From: Pontiellaceae bacterium
GTDB taxonomy: Bacteria > Verrucomicrobiota > Kiritimatiellia > Kiritimatiellales > Tichowtungiaceae
Length of the DNA stretch: 10,679 nt
Reading direction: 5' to 3'
Assembly: GCA_029934215.1 (NCBI GenBank)
Contig: JAOZMR010000075.1
Span: 1 to 10,679 of the forward strand
The notes beneath the pieces were generated by a model. It searched no databases. It was not told where the DNA came from and saw nothing but the letters and a program-made list of their open reading frames with translations. Below are positions 1 through 5,703 of this stretch, in pieces. How positions within the stretch are numbered: position 1 is the stretch's first letter; every line of letters begins with the position of its first letter. The position numbers and the translations under genes were made by a program.

Positions 1-2
1 GG

Positions 3-119
3 GGGATCTTCCAGAGCCTAAATCAACCCACAGATTCTGCTGAAGAGGCAAAAAAGGAAACTAGAATTCTCCGGATTTCTGCCCCCTGTGAACGGTTACT
101 TTTCTTTTTAGTGTTGTAA
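3..119 (+). CDS. Possible C-terminal end of a gene entering from the left edge
   Basis: The third frame is open from the window edge to a TAA at 117-119, giving 38 codons. The first half (residues such as NQPTDSAEEAKKE) is polar and protein-like; the second half (ending RLLFFLVL) reads like translated non-coding DNA. No family is recognised and the start lies outside the window. It may equally be a chance frame. Confidence 0.15.
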   Translation, partial: GIFQSLNQPTDSAEEAKKETRILRISAPCERLLFFLVL

Positions 120-258
120 ATTCAAGATCGCCTGCATTCCGCCTAAAACCCCTTAACTTAGTGCCTTTCGTTCCTGCGTCACTATTTTTGAATACACAAA
201 TTATGTGTCGCTTCGCTTTCAGCGCGGTTAATAAATCTCCATGTTTTGCAGTTTTCAT
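61..258 (-). CDS. Small unrecognised ORF, 65 aa, doubtful
   Basis: The ATG at 258 opens a basic 65-residue frame (many Lys/Arg, start MKTAKHGDLLTALKAK, end GQKSGEF). No Shine-Dalgarno sequence precedes it. Its first nine codons lie inside the dispersed element at 232-322; the second copy of that element (10364-10455) does not preserve the frame, with CTG in place of ATG and a shifted register. This argues against a conserved protein. I do not recognise a domain. It overlaps the equally weak plus-strand frame at 3-119. Confidence 0.2.
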   Translation of the reverse strand: MKTAKHGDLLTALKAKRHIICVFKNSDAGTKGTKLRGFRRNAGDLEFTTLKRKVTVHRGQKSGEF

Positions 259-322
259 GTCAAAGTGGCTACATTCATATTACGAGGAAAAACCTAAAAA
301 CGGGCGTTTTGTATGAGGGCTG
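232..322 (+). repeat. Dispersed 60-91 bp element, copy 1
   Basis: Positions 263-322 align without gaps over 60 bases with 9910-9969 and with the reverse complement of 10364-10423. The best conserved block is CGTTTTGTATGAGGGCTG at the right end, and AAGTGGC opens the left end. Similarity to the 10364-10455 copy extends left through TAAATCTCCATG to about 232, with one gap. Function unknown: a non-autonomous mobile element, a conserved RNA or a promoter module are all possible. Confidence 0.8.
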
Positions 323-327
323 ATCCT

Positions 328-345
328 CCAAAGAACCCACCCTGC
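328..345 (+). repeat. CACCC repeat, short copy 1
   Basis: CCAAAGAACCCACCCTGCC matches the left part of the longer copies at 10215-10260 (plus) and 1759-1805 (minus). Here only the first ~18 bases are kept and the G-rich partner arm is missing. Confidence 0.5.
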
Positions 346-382
346 CCTATTGGGTTCCGGATAGTGTGCGGCTTCTGTACGG

Positions 383-456
383 TGGGGAGTAGCGCAGTCT
401 GGTGGCGCGGTTGCTTTGGGAGCAATAGGTCGCAGGTTCAAATCCTGTTTCCCCGA
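383..456 (+). tRNA. tRNA-Pro (anticodon UGG)
   Basis: A full cloverleaf can be folded: acceptor TGGGGAG with TTCCCCG, D stem GCGC/GCGC, anticodon stem GTTGC/GCAAT around the loop TTTGGGA (anticodon TGG, proline), T stem GCAGG/CCTGT with loop TTCAAAT, discriminator A at 456. It has 74 bases and no encoded CCA (the next bases are CAA), so CCA must be added after transcription. The first base is T facing G72, a wobble where bacterial tRNA-Pro normally has C1-G72; the identity bases G72 and A73 are kept. The body is so close to the bacterial tRNA-Pro consensus that the identity is secure. Confidence 0.97.
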
Positions 457-494
457 CAATGCTTCGCTCTTTTGTGAAGTAAAAAGTGCAGCAT

Positions 495-536
495 GTCCTG
501 CGAAGCCTTGGCGGAGCAGAACTTTTTGTTTTTTTT
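495..536 (+). terminator. Probable intrinsic terminator after tRNA-Pro
   Basis: GTCCTGC (495-501) pairs with GCAGAAC (516-522) using one G-U pair, across a 14-base loop, and is followed by five T, one G and eight T (523-536). The position 40 bases after the tRNA fits termination of its transcript. The stem is short, so efficiency is uncertain. Confidence 0.6.
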
Positions 537-547
537 GAGCCGCCGTA

Positions 548-576
548 TTGCGTCTTATTTGTTTTTTACGTAGAAT
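548..576 (+). promoter_or_regulatory. Candidate sigma70-type promoter of the toxin-antitoxin unit
   Basis: TTGCGT (548-553) and TAGAAT (571-576) are separated by 17 bases; the -10 box matches consensus at five of six bases and the -35 box only in its TTG. Transcription would start about 582-585, directly before the ATG at 586 (a near leaderless message) and about 85 bases before the more likely antitoxin start at 670. Confidence 0.4.
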
Positions 577-585
577 CTCGGAACT

Positions 586-636
586 ATGAAAAACGCACAG
601 ATCATCATTCCAACGTATAACGAGCGCGAAAATTCG
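586..636 (+). pseudogene. N-terminal remnant of a GT2 (dolichyl-phosphate mannosyltransferase-like) gene
   Basis: Codons 1-17 from the ATG at 586 read MKNAQIIIPTYNERENS, which is the classical opening of family 2 glycosyltransferases of the polyprenol-phosphate mannosyltransferase type (IIIPTYNERENI). Similarity stops abruptly at the palindrome CGCGAA-AA-TTCGCG (625-638). What follows is unrelated and runs in the same frame, without a stop, into the antitoxin. No further GT2 sequence is visible downstream. I infer that the promoter and start of a glycosyltransferase gene were left behind when the toxin-antitoxin cassette replaced or entered the rest. With so few codons, chance similarity cannot be excluded, but the match is specific. 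Confidence 0.5.
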
Positions 637-638
637 CG
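625..638. promoter_or_regulatory. Palindrome CGCGAA-N2-TTCGCG at the GT2/antitoxin junction
   Basis: Perfect six-base arms with a two-base centre lie 31 bases before the antitoxin ATG at 670 and downstream of the candidate promoter. It could be an operator for self-repression of the toxin-antitoxin unit or a recombination scar; nothing in the sequence decides between these. Confidence 0.35.
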
Positions 639-669
639 AGTGGTTGGATCAAGCCGAAGGGCTAAGCGA

Positions 670-975
670 ATGAAAAAAGAGATACAACCAACTGATTTCT
701 CAGCGAATCTATTTTGGGATGTTGATCCCGAGACGCTCAATATGGAGCAACATGCGAAATATATTATTGCCCGCGTTTTAGAACTTGGGACACTGACCGA
801 CTGGCGGTTGTTGTGCCGTCGATTTACGCTTCCCGGTATTGTTGAAATTTCAAAACAACTTCGAGTGCTCGACGCCAAAGCCCTCGAATTTCTCTCTGTT
901 GTGGGAAGTACCCCAAAAAAGGAGTTCAGATGCTACACACCGAAACCGTCGATGCCGACACTCTGGAACTCCTAA
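670..975 (+). CDS. DUF6922-type antitoxin paired with AbiEii-family toxin
   Basis: This 101-residue protein matches what I know of the DUF6922 family: an early LFWDVD block, then KYIIARVLELGTLTDW, a middle helix region and the closing KKEFRCYTP. These small proteins commonly sit directly before AbiEii/DUF1814 nucleotidyltransferases and are presumed to be the antitoxins. I chose the ATG at 670 because GAAGGG lies upstream at good spacing and family similarity begins just after it. The frame is open back to an ATG at 586, which would add 28 residues beginning with a glycosyltransferase-like segment. The 3' end overlaps the toxin gene by 46 bases, which suggests translational coupling. Cytoplasmic; any DNA-binding role is inferred. 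Confidence 0.75.
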   Translation: MKKEIQPTDFSANLFWDVDPETLNMEQHAKYIIARVLELGTLTDWRLLCRRFTLPGIVEISKQLRVLDAKALEFLSVVGSTPKKEFRCYTPKPSMPTLWNS

Positions 976-1547
976 AAAAGCTCCAACGAAACGAAAGCCT
1001 TACTGACACTCGGCTGGTTGGCGGCACTGCGCTGGCGTTGCATATCGGACACCGCAAATCGATCGACCTCGATTTCTTTGGTATTCTGGATATGGAACCG
1101 ATGGAGTATCGGCAAGAACTTGAAGCCGTAGGCGAAGTTTCTCTTCGGAGTGAGAGCCGACGAATTCAACGCTATATGGTTTCTGGGGTTCAGGTTGATC
1201 TCGTGGACTATCCCTATCCGTGGTTGGACAAGCCCGTTATGGAGGATGGGTTGCGATTGGCAACGTGCCGCGACATTGCTGCAATGAAACTCTCAGCCAT
1301 CACAAACCGAGGAACAAAAAAGGACTTCATCGACCTCGCCTTTCTGTTGGATCAATTTTCACTCGATGAAATGTTGGGTTTTTATACAGAAAAATTTTCA
1401 GAAGGAGACACCTTTCTTGTGCTGAAAAGTTTGGTGTTTTTTGATGATGCGGATGACGACCCCATGCCACAGATGCGAGTTGATTTCGATTGGGTCGCAA
1501 CGAAACAGCGCATCCGCACTATCGTTTCAGAGATTGGTGGAGCGTAG
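930..1547 (+). CDS. AbiEii/DUF1814-family nucleotidyltransferase toxin
   Basis: This 205-residue protein carries the nucleotidyltransferase fold signature: GGTALALHIGHR at residues 31-42 followed by SIDLDFF (44-50), with D46 and D48 as the likely metal-binding pair, a further acidic strand VDLVDYP (89-95), and the family block DIAAMKLSAI...KKDFIDLAFLL (115-140) with K120 and D135. Family members add nucleotides to tRNA acceptor ends or otherwise modify RNA and act in type IV toxin-antitoxin and phage-abortive systems; the exact substrate here is not visible. AGGAG at 919-923 supports the ATG at 930, which lies inside the antitoxin gene. It contains no copy of the TTCCAA-N3-TTGGAA palindrome that fills the housekeeping genes, compatible with recent transfer. 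Confidence 0.88.
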   Translation: MLHTETVDADTLELLKKLQRNESLTDTRLVGGTALALHIGHRKSIDLDFFGILDMEPMEYRQELEAVGEVSLRSESRRIQRYMVSGVQVDLVDYPYPWLDKPVMEDGLRLATCRDIAAMKLSAITNRGTKKDFIDLAFLLDQFSLDEMLGFYTEKFSEGDTFLVLKSLVFFDDADDDPMPQMRVDFDWVATKQRIRTIVSEIGGA

Positions 1548-1570
1548 AGGCATCTGTTTTTTTATCCGAA

Positions 1571-1592
1571 AAATGTGTCAGTGTACACATTT
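1571..1592. promoter_or_regulatory. Perfect inverted repeat AAATGTGT-N6-ACACATTT
   Basis: Eight-base arms separated by CAGTGT, 24 bases after the toxin stop codon. There is no T-tract of note, so it is not a typical terminator. It may be an RNA 3'-end stabilising hairpin or a protein-binding site. Confidence 0.4.
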
Positions 1593-1610
1593 GAACAGCC
1601 CTTCAGAATA

Positions 1611-1647
1611 TCCCATCATTGCCGCTCCCTTTGGGGCGCTTCTTTTT
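1611..1647 (+). terminator. Terminator-like repeat after the toxin gene, copy 1
   Basis: CGCTCC-CTTT-GGGGCG forms a hairpin followed by CTTCTTTTTT, a good intrinsic terminator for the toxin-antitoxin transcript. The same 37-base block recurs at 10458-10494, so this is also a dispersed repeat. The repeated copy keeps both hairpin and T-tract. Confidence 0.65.
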
Positions 1648-1682
1648 TGTGCCTTTCTGCGGCAACTCTCATCTCGCTCCCC

Positions 1683-1714
1683 ATTCGTAAATTTCACGAA
1701 TGAAATTCACGAAT
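1683..1714. repeat. Small inverted and direct repeat cluster (ATTCGT / ACGAAT)
   Basis: ATTCGT (1683-1688) faces ACGAAT (1696-1701), and the second half is repeated as TTCACGAAT ending at 1714. It lies in the intergenic space between the converging toxin and radical SAM genes. The function is not evident. Confidence 0.4.
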
Positions 1715-1758
1715 CACAGGACTGTTTCAACCCTGAAAACAACGGTGATTACGCTTAA

Positions 1759-1805
1759 CCTCCCACCCATTAGGGAGTTCCGCAGGCGGGGTGGGTTTTT
1801 TGGTG
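1759..1805 (+). terminator. CACCC repeat copy 2, forming a terminator
   Basis: CCCACCC (1762-1768) can pair with GGGTGGG near 1789-1795, and a run of six T follows (1796-1801) on the plus strand. The block is the reverse complement of the repeat at 10215-10260 (shared core CACCCCGCCTGCGG). It lies between two converging genes and may stop transcription from both sides, more clearly on the plus strand. Confidence 0.55.
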
Positions 1806-1831
1806 AAAGAGGTGGCTGTGGAGTGGATGGT

Positions 1832-3583
1832 TTATCGCCAGTGGTGAATGGGTAGGTCGAGTCCGATTCCTAGCTGATAGTTGTATGTGGCTTTGCGAAG
1901 AATTTCAAATATAGCATCAAGGTCGTAGTCGAATCCGGCATCAAATGGAATCTCGTTTCGTGCAAATCTGGAGGGGGGTTCTTCGAGGAGGTGTATGGAG
2001 AAGCGAGCCGGGTCGAGGGAAATTCCGCTGTGCGCGGTTAGTGCAAAACGATGCCAGTATGCCGAGTGCAATGCTCCTTTGTCGATGAGCGAACGGACGG
2101 TTTCCAATGCTTGGAAGGTTTCATTCTCGGTTTGTGTCGGGAATCCGAACATTAGGTATGCGTGCGTCATGATCCCTGCATCTGCAAAGTGTTCCAGGGT
2201 TTTGCTCGCAGTTTCGACGGTGATTCCTTTGCGCATCATTTTTAATGTTCGGTCGCAACAGGTTTCGAGTCCGCCGGTAACTGCAATGCAACCCGCCGTA
2301 GCCATTTTATCAATCAGTTTTGTAGAGAACCGTGTTTCGAAACGAATATTTCCCCACCATTCCACGGAGAGTCCGCGGCGTAGAATTTCGTCGCACAAAG
2401 GGTTTAATAAGTCGGGGGGAAGAGCCTCGTCGACAAAATGAAATCCGTTAAATTTGCTCTGCGCAATCATCGTTTCCATCCAGTCGCAAATGGTCGATGG
2501 CGTGGCGGGATCGTATCGGGAGATGTAGTCCACAGATGTATCGCAGAATTCGCATCGCCCCCAGCAACAGCCGTGCGCCAGAACTAATTTGTTCCACGGA
2601 CCGTCCGACCAAAGTCGTGTTACAGGGTTGAGTACTTCGAAGAGACCGAAATATGAGCCCATTGGCAGACCGTCAAAAACGGGCGCGGGCAAGGTGTCGT
2701 GCGCGATGGGTTGCCCCGCATCTTCGTGAAACCGGACGCGTCCGTTTTCTCGCACAAAAGTGCGCACTGGCGTTTCGCCATTTGCAATCCGCAGAAGGGG
2801 AAGCATTCCGCTATCGAGCGCGATATAGTCCACGAAGTCGAAGATGTCTGGCTCCGATAATTCGCGTAGTTCGGTGTTCACGTATCCCCCGCCGAGTACA
2901 ATCTTTAGTTTTGCGCGGGTGTGGCGGATCCGCTGGGCAATAGCGAGCGCACCCAAGAGGCAGCCTGGGAACGGAACCGTGATCCCGACGAGTTCCGGCT
3001 GATGCGTCTCTACGGCTTGGTCTGTTATTTTTTCCAAGGTTTGGAAGAATATAGAGTCCGAGGTGCGCAGCGTTTCTCGGAGTTTTCCAAGGCTTGGAAG
3101 AGAAACCGCGAGATCCTCTGCATAGCGAGAAAACCCAAAATTAGGATCGAGCATTTTTACCGCTTCTGCGATATCGTCGAGATATAAACTGCACAAGTGG
3201 CTCGCTCGATCCTCTGTGCCGACACCGCGAAAACCCCAGCCTAATTGTTCTTCCTGTTCATACGCGCGGAAGAGATTCGGTCCTTCTGGCAGTGTTCCGC
3301 GCTCCGAAAGTTCCTCCGCCAGATGCGGAGATTTCCCCTGCAAAAACGAGATCACCGATTCGATGGTATCGATATACTCGCTCGCCGGAATTTGTGGATG
3401 TTCCAATGCTTGGAAAAGTTCAGAGAGCCCATTTTTTGAGAACAAGGTTAATAGAAGCTCAAGTGAAAGATCCGCTTGAGCAGTATCATGCCCTTGGGAG
3501 CGGAGCCACGCCGTGAGCAACGGGGTCGCGGCATAGGGTGTATTGGGTTGAAGCAACGGTGGAGTTATTAGGAGGACTTTCAT
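1832..3583 (-). CDS. B12-binding-type radical SAM enzyme, function unknown
   Basis: This 583-residue protein opens MKVLLITPP, typical of radical SAM proteins with an N-terminal cobalamin-binding-like domain. The Rossmann-type part ends with LVGITVPFP (197-206) and LGGGYVN (230-236); the usual DxHxxG cobalamin-ligand motif is not seen, so cobalamin binding may be base-off or lost. The radical SAM cluster motif CxxxCxxC is C340-WGR-C344-EF-C347, with GGLET (437-441) as the SAM-contacting GGE-like strand. Start at 3583 is chosen because the frame upstream only shadows the receptor gene; no clear Shine-Dalgarno site is seen. It follows the receptor stop by 40 bases, suggesting one transcript. Four perfect TTCCAA-N3-TTGGAA palindromes lie inside it, three read as FQALE/FQTLE and one as LPSLGK. 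The substrate cannot be told. Confidence 0.88.
   Translation of the reverse strand: MKVLLITPPLLQPNTPYAATPLLTAWLRSQGHDTAQADLSLELLLTLFSKNGLSELFQALEHPQIPASEYIDTIESVISFLQGKSPHLAEELSERGTLPEGPNLFRAYEQEEQLGWGFRGVGTEDRASHLCSLYLDDIAEAVKMLDPNFGFSRYAEDLAVSLPSLGKLRETLRTSDSIFFQTLEKITDQAVETHQPELVGITVPFPGCLLGALAIAQRIRHTRAKLKIVLGGGYVNTELRELSEPDIFDFVDYIALDSGMLPLLRIANGETPVRTFVRENGRVRFHEDAGQPIAHDTLPAPVFDGLPMGSYFGLFEVLNPVTRLWSDGPWNKLVLAHGCCWGRCEFCDTSVDYISRYDPATPSTICDWMETMIAQSKFNGFHFVDEALPPDLLNPLCDEILRRGLSVEWWGNIRFETRFSTKLIDKMATAGCIAVTGGLETCCDRTLKMMRKGITVETASKTLEHFADAGIMTHAYLMFGFPTQTENETFQALETVRSLIDKGALHSAYWHRFALTAHSGISLDPARFSIHLLEEPPSRFARNEIPFDAGFDYDLDAIFEILRKATYNYQLGIGLDLPIHHWR
2102..2116. repeat. Palindrome TTCCAA-TGC-TTGGAA, in radical SAM gene
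   Basis: Perfect copy. On the coding (minus) strand it reads TTCCAAGCATTGGAA and encodes FQALE, identical to the sites at 3401, 7502 and 9722. Confidence 0.95.
3032..3046. repeat. Palindrome TTCCAA-GGT-TTGGAA, in radical SAM gene
   Basis: Perfect copy encoding FQTLE (residues 180-184) on the minus strand. Its coding-strand spacer ACC equals that of the ychF site at 6115. Confidence 0.95.
3085..3099. repeat. Palindrome TTCCAA-GGC-TTGGAA, in radical SAM gene
   Basis: Perfect copy read in a different codon phase, giving LPSLGK. It is only 53 bases from the site at 3032, the closest pair but one in the window. Confidence 0.95.
3401..3415. repeat. Palindrome TTCCAA-TGC-TTGGAA, in radical SAM gene
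   Basis: Perfect copy encoding FQALE (residues 57-61) on the minus strand. Confidence 0.95.
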
Positions 3584-3623
3584 TCGTCGCGATAGTAGCA
3601 GGTGTTTTGTTTGATGGCTACGA

Positions 3624-5567
3624 TCAAAATTCGTGCTGAATGCCGATGCGGTATTCGGTGCCTGGGTCGGACCAGCCGACGACGGTGGAGTATTCGTCGT
3701 CGAGGAGGTTGGCGACAGAGGTGTATACGCGCGTGTTGTATTTTTTCCCGAGGGTGTACCCGATGGTTGCGTTGAGTTCGAGGTAGTCGCCGAGTTTGTG
3801 TTGTTCTTTGTCTTGCGCGAATCGGCTGTTGCTGTAGTCGGAGACGTATTTTCCGAAGAGGTTGAAGTCGAAGCGGTCGATCTGGGTATACATGCCGCCG
3901 CTGAGGATGAGGTCGGGGATTTCAACGTAGTCTCCGTAGCTGTCGGTTCCTGCGGCTTTGAAGCGCGATTCCATGAGGGTGGCGTTCAGGAAGAGCGTGG
4001 CGATCCCGCCGATGGGGGCGCTGCGGGTTTCGAGTTCTAGTCCGTATTGGGTGATGTCTTGGTTGTCGGATAAGTAGAATTCGTTTCCGGTGACGGTGTT
4101 GGTGGTGAGTTGTTTGGTTTTTGTGACGGCGTCTTTGCGTAGAGTGTAGAAGGCACCGAGCTTGAGTAGCCCAATGTCTGGGGTTTCGAATTTGACTCCG
4201 GCGTCGATCATGAGGCGGGTTTCGTTCCCGAGAGCGGTTCCGGTGACGCTGAGGGCGCCGGGGTCGGCGGAGCGTTCGCCGCCCGCGATGTGGGCGTAGA
4301 AGGTGACGTTGCTGTTGATTTCGTATTTTGCGCCGAGTGTTGCGGTGAGTAGTGGGTCGCCCCATTCATTTTTTACGGTGTCGAAGTCGCGACCGTTTCC
4401 CTGAATGTTGAAGGATGTGCCGGAGTATTCGTTATAATAGTCGCGCATGACGCGGATCCCGGCATCGAGGGTGAGCTTGTCGAATTGATGTTCGTCGACG
4501 AGGACGAGCGCGTAGGTTTCGACGTCTTGACGTTGTCCAACGTAGATTCGTTTTCCTTCGGGGGAAACCCAGTGGTTGTAGACTGCGCCGAGGCGAAGGG
4601 TGTTGGCGTCGCTCAGTTGAAGGGCTTGCATGAGCTGAAGGCTGTATTCGTAGTCGTCTTCGTTTGCGTTTTTGGTTGTGTCGTCGTGGCGTATGTACTG
4701 ATAGTTGCGCTCGGAGTAGCCGGCGGATAGTTCGAGCGTGGCGGTCGGGGTTTGTTCGAAGGTGAGTTTTCCGCTGACGGATATTGCATCGAAGGGTTCG
4801 TATTCTTCTTCTCGGTTTTTAAAGCTGTTGAGGGCTGGACCGTCGGGGTCTGGCGTCATGATCTCGCGCGAGCCTTGAATGGCAAAGAGTTGACCTTCGA
4901 ACTGAAGGCGGTCGTTAAGTTGGGCGCCGCCTTGGGCGTAGACGCTTTCAGTTCGTTCGGCCGCGTTGCGTCCGCTCGGTCCGTCGGTTGCATTTGCATT
5001 CGCACCAACCGTGTACCAGCCGTTGCTTGTGCTCTCGCCGTGTGAAACGCCTGTGCGCCAGGTGTTGAATGTTCCAATCTCTCCTTCAATCATCGTTGTG
5101 GGCGTTTCATGTTTTTTGGGTAGCACGTTGATGACGCCTGTGATGTCGGCGAGCCCCATCAGCAGCGTTCCGCTGGAGCGTACAATGTCGACCTTTTCGA
5201 TTTGCGAAGCGGGTAGCATATAGCTGATTTCATTGAACTCGCGTTGCCAGAGTCCGTTCATGGCGTAGGTTGGGTATGGGTAGATTTGACCGCGAAATGA
5301 TGTGAAGTTTTTGTATTTCCGTCCCCTGGTTTCGGTGTGGATTCCGGGAGCAAAATTCATCGCCTCTGTCAGCGTCGCGGCATTTTGTTTCTTGATTTCC
5401 TCTCGATCCACCGTAGATGTTGCGATTTCGAGCGATGCCGATTCTGCGCTGGGGGTCTGCAAAAGATTGCGAACCGGCTTCGTGCCCGAGACGGTAATGG
5501 TTGCAACGGTTCTCTCGGCGTGCGCCGCGATACAAAACAATAGGGTTGATAAAAGCAAATATTTCAA
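3624..5567 (-). CDS. TonB-dependent outer-membrane receptor
   Basis: This 647-residue protein has a signal peptide (MKYLLLSTLLFCIAAHA, cleavage after residue 17), a TonB-box-like ATITVSG just after, and a plug domain of about residues 45-155 with the family pattern AATLTEAMNFAPGI...SFRGQ...IEKVDIVRSSGTLLMG...GVINVLPKK. A 22-strand-type barrel follows, ending in the outer-membrane sorting pattern ...YRIGIQHEF with terminal Phe. Length and plug pattern resemble siderophore-type receptors, but the ligand cannot be read. The start is a TTG at 5567, preceded at 8 bases by AGGAG (minus strand of 5576-5580); no better ATG exists in frame. It leads the minus-strand operon with the radical SAM gene. 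The coding strand is strongly A- and C-rich. No TTCCAA-N3-TTGGAA site occurs in it. Confidence 0.93.
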   Translation of the reverse strand: MKYLLLSTLLFCIAAHAERTVATITVSGTKPVRNLLQTPSAESASLEIATSTVDREEIKKQNAATLTEAMNFAPGIHTETRGRKYKNFTSFRGQIYPYPTYAMNGLWQREFNEISYMLPASQIEKVDIVRSSGTLLMGLADITGVINVLPKKHETPTTMIEGEIGTFNTWRTGVSHGESTSNGWYTVGANANATDGPSGRNAAERTESVYAQGGAQLNDRLQFEGQLFAIQGSREIMTPDPDGPALNSFKNREEEYEPFDAISVSGKLTFEQTPTATLELSAGYSERNYQYIRHDDTTKNANEDDYEYSLQLMQALQLSDANTLRLGAVYNHWVSPEGKRIYVGQRQDVETYALVLVDEHQFDKLTLDAGIRVMRDYYNEYSGTSFNIQGNGRDFDTVKNEWGDPLLTATLGAKYEINSNVTFYAHIAGGERSADPGALSVTGTALGNETRLMIDAGVKFETPDIGLLKLGAFYTLRKDAVTKTKQLTTNTVTGNEFYLSDNQDITQYGLELETRSAPIGGIATLFLNATLMESRFKAAGTDSYGDYVEIPDLILSGGMYTQIDRFDFNLFGKYVSDYSNSRFAQDKEQHKLGDYLELNATIGYTLGKKYNTRVYTSVANLLDDEYSTVVGWSDPGTEYRIGIQHEF

Positions 5568-5703
5568 AACGGAATCTCCTGTCTGGGTTAAAGGTTTCTC
5601 TCAATACGGAGCGGCTCGGCTAAAAGGGACAGATTGCAAAACTTCTTGCGGTTTGTCTCTTTTCTGACTACCGTTCACCTCCTTTTTTAAGCGGAGTTTT
5701 TTT
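5568..5703. promoter_or_regulatory. Divergent intergenic region between receptor and ychF
   Basis: Transcription must leave in both directions from these 136 bases. I find Shine-Dalgarno sites for both genes (5576-5580 minus; GGAG at 5693-5696 plus, 7-8 bases before the ychF ATG) but no promoter I would defend, and no cobalamin, TPP or FMN riboswitch pattern on the receptor side. Confidence 0.5.
5622..5663 (+). promoter_or_regulatory. 18-bp hairpin upstream of ychF
   Basis: Positions 5622-5639 pair with 5646-5663 over 18 consecutive base pairs around the loop AACTTC (5640-5645) if read as plus-strand RNA. Four pairs are G-U, which would be A-C mismatches in minus-strand RNA, so the structure favours the ychF side. 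The stem runs from an A-tract to a T-tract, as intrinsic terminators do. It could be an attenuator in the ychF leader or a stop for transcription arriving from upstream. Confidence 0.5.

Larger units (their letters stand above)
1..382. other. Left-edge region without a convincing gene
   Basis: This stretch before the tRNA holds two weak open frames (3-119 plus, 61-258 minus, listed separately), one copy of the 60-91 bp dispersed element (232-322) and a short copy of a CACCC repeat (328-345). I see no recognisable protein domain. The repeats match others at the right end of the window, so this is probably intergenic DNA. Confidence 0.6.

Noticed and set aside
1441..1758. Plus-strand frame of 105 codons over the toxin 3' end and the terminators
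   Set aside because: It begins inside the toxin gene and runs through hairpins and repeats with no domain.
3584..3925. Upstream extension of the radical SAM frame by 114 residues
   Set aside because: It lies inside the receptor gene on the same strand, is a Ser/Thr/Pro-rich low-complexity shadow, and the family start MKVLLITPP is at 3583.
3633..5045. Several long plus-strand frames opposite the receptor gene
   Set aside because: They are Val/Gly/Phe-rich antisense shadows caused by the A/C bias of the receptor coding strand.
5568..5703. Cobalamin or other riboswitch before the TonB-dependent receptor
   Set aside because: No B12-box-like or other aptamer core was found on the minus strand; the only strong stem favours plus-strand RNA.
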